Assembly (NCBI GenBank): GCA_021772215.1 | Contig: JAJFMK010000296.1 | Coordinates: forward strand, 1 to 6,923 | Direction: 5' to 3' | DNA: 6,923 nt | Origin: Chlamydiota bacterium | GTDB taxonomy: Bacteria; Chlamydiota; Chlamydiia; Chlamydiales; JAJFMK01 | Position numbers and translations under genes: made by a program | Notes under the pieces: model-generated | Database searches by the model: none | What the model was told of the DNA's origin: nothing | The model's input: the letters and a program-made list of their open reading frames with translations, nothing else | Part shown: positions 6,687 through 6,923 of the stretch, in pieces | Numbering within the stretch: position 1 is the stretch's first letter | Layout: every line of letters starts with the position of its first letter

Positions 6687-6715
6687 ATTAAAGTAAATGA
6701 AGACATTCCTGTAGC
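6687..6715 (-). promoter_or_regulatory. Weak sigma-70-like promoter candidate for the paralogue operon
   Basis: On the minus strand, GCTACA (6715-6710) and TTTAAT (6692-6687) are 17 nt apart. The -10 matches the consensus at five of six positions but lacks the important second-position A, and the -35 matches at three of six. It would give a leader of roughly 100 nt. An alternative -10, TAAAAT at 6635-6630, matches five of six but has no recognisable -35. Neither is strong; a promoter used by another sigma factor is possible. Confidence 0.2.
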
Positions 6716-6753
6716 TACAAATTCTTTTGGTAACGCGCACAATCTACCCTTTT

Positions 6754-6783
6754 AAAACGGCGCCACCCTAGGAGGGTGGCGCC
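6754..6783 (-). terminator. Rho-independent terminator of the partial right-hand gene
   Basis: Two perfectly complementary 11-nt arms (GGCGCCACCCT at 6759-6769 and AGGGTGGCGCC at 6773-6783) enclose a 3-nt loop. On the minus strand the stem is followed by G and TTTT, a short U-tract; on the plus strand no T-run follows. It starts 33 nt after the stop codon at 6817, so it most likely ends the transcript of that gene and insulates the paralogue operon downstream. Confidence 0.75.
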
Positions 6784-6795
6784 CTCGACTTTGGA

Positions 6796-6821
6796 CATAA
6801 ATCGTGAAAAAATGATTTATG
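6796..6821. repeat. AT-rich inverted repeat at the end of the partial gene
   Basis: CATAAATC (6796-6803) and GATTTATG (6814-6821) are perfect inverted repeats around a 10-nt loop. They overlap the stop codon at 6817-6819. The stem is AT-rich and weak, and lies next to the much stronger terminator hairpin; it may be incidental. Confidence 0.3.
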
Positions 6822-6923
6822 CAGCAGCACGCAAAGCAGCATCAGACAGTGAAAAACCAACTTCAAATAGCCAGTTTAACTCGCTTTTTTCTGATGTTTC
6901 TCGTCTCAACTGGGTTATAAGGT
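6817..6923 (-). CDS. C-terminal fragment of an unrecognised protein (partial, start outside window)
   Basis: On the minus strand an open frame enters from the right edge and runs for 34 codons to TAA at 6819-6817. Its end reads NWLFEVGFSLSDAALRAAA, a plausible mixed helical C-terminus, with basic and acidic residues before it. The family is not recognised. Support comes from the frame being open to the window edge and from the strong terminator 33 nt after its stop. A competing minus-strand frame, open from the edge to a TGA at 6863-6865, would give a short basic tail and cannot be fully excluded, but it leaves about 80 nt before the terminator. Confidence 0.55.
   Translation of the reverse strand, partial: LITQLRRETSEKSELNWLFEVGFSLSDAALRAAA

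Larger units (their letters stand above)
6584..6816. other. Intergenic region, presumed operon leader and promoter
   Basis: These 233 bp separate the upstream paralogue from the partial minus-strand gene. They hold the strong hairpin at 6759-6783, a weak AT-rich inverted repeat at 6796-6821, a 10-bp palindrome TGTAGCTACA at 6710-6719, and two pairs of 8-bp direct repeats: TCTTGAAT at 6648-6655 and 6679-6686, and TTTGGTAA at 6666-6673 and 6726-6733. No convincing small gene or structured RNA is seen. Promoter candidates are weak and listed separately. Confidence 0.6.

Noticed and set aside
6759..6783. The strong hairpin as a plus-strand terminator or an operator of the paralogue operon
   Set aside because: Only the minus strand has a T-run after the stem, and the hairpin sits just after a minus-strand stop codon, so termination of the right-hand gene is the simpler reading.
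1..6923. CRISPR arrays, tRNA or rRNA genes, insertion sequences
   Set aside because: Nearly all of the sequence is coding for the two large proteins, and the remaining intergenic DNA shows no regularly spaced repeats, cloverleaf or transposase ends.

Overview
The window is bacterial and is almost entirely filled by two large minus-strand genes that are tandem paralogues (1104 and 1083 codons). Their first halves lie at the high-coordinate side: transcription runs from about 6.7 kb down to position 1. Both encode modular surface-type proteins with the same domain order: an unusually long, basic N-terminal leader with one hydrophobic segment; a cadherin-like (CADG / He_PIG) domain interrupted by seven LVIVD-type repeats, which should fold as a seven-bladed beta-propeller; five further CADG domains; a transmembrane segment; and a C-terminal module that itself looks like a seventh, split CADG domain. 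No catalytic motif is visible. The likely role is adhesion, binding or scaffolding at a membrane surface.

Layout from left to right: positions 1-14 are the spacer after the downstream paralogue and contain a good Shine-Dalgarno sequence, suggesting that another co-transcribed gene starts just outside the window. Positions 15-3266 hold the downstream paralogue and 3269-6583 the upstream paralogue, with only 2 nt between stop and start, so the pair is probably one translationally coupled operon. Positions 6584-6816 are intergenic and hold the presumed operon promoter (only weak candidates seen), short direct repeats and a strong 11-bp-stem hairpin. The hairpin reads as the terminator of a further minus-strand gene, of which only the last 34 codons (6817-6923) are present and which I do not recognise.

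Organism: moderate G+C (estimated by eye in the low 40s percent), bacterial Shine-Dalgarno sequences and export-type N-termini. No LPXTG sorting signal or dockerin is present. LVIVD plus CADG proteins occur in many bacteria, including host-associated Gram-negative groups, so the lineage cannot be fixed from this sequence alone. There are no tRNA, rRNA, CRISPR or insertion-sequence features.

The most notable observation is architectural: in both proteins the seven-repeat LVIVD propeller sits inside the first cadherin-like domain, between its LPxWL-type strand and its SG(x)P-type strand, rather than next to it. The insertion is at the same point in both paralogues, so it predates the duplication.
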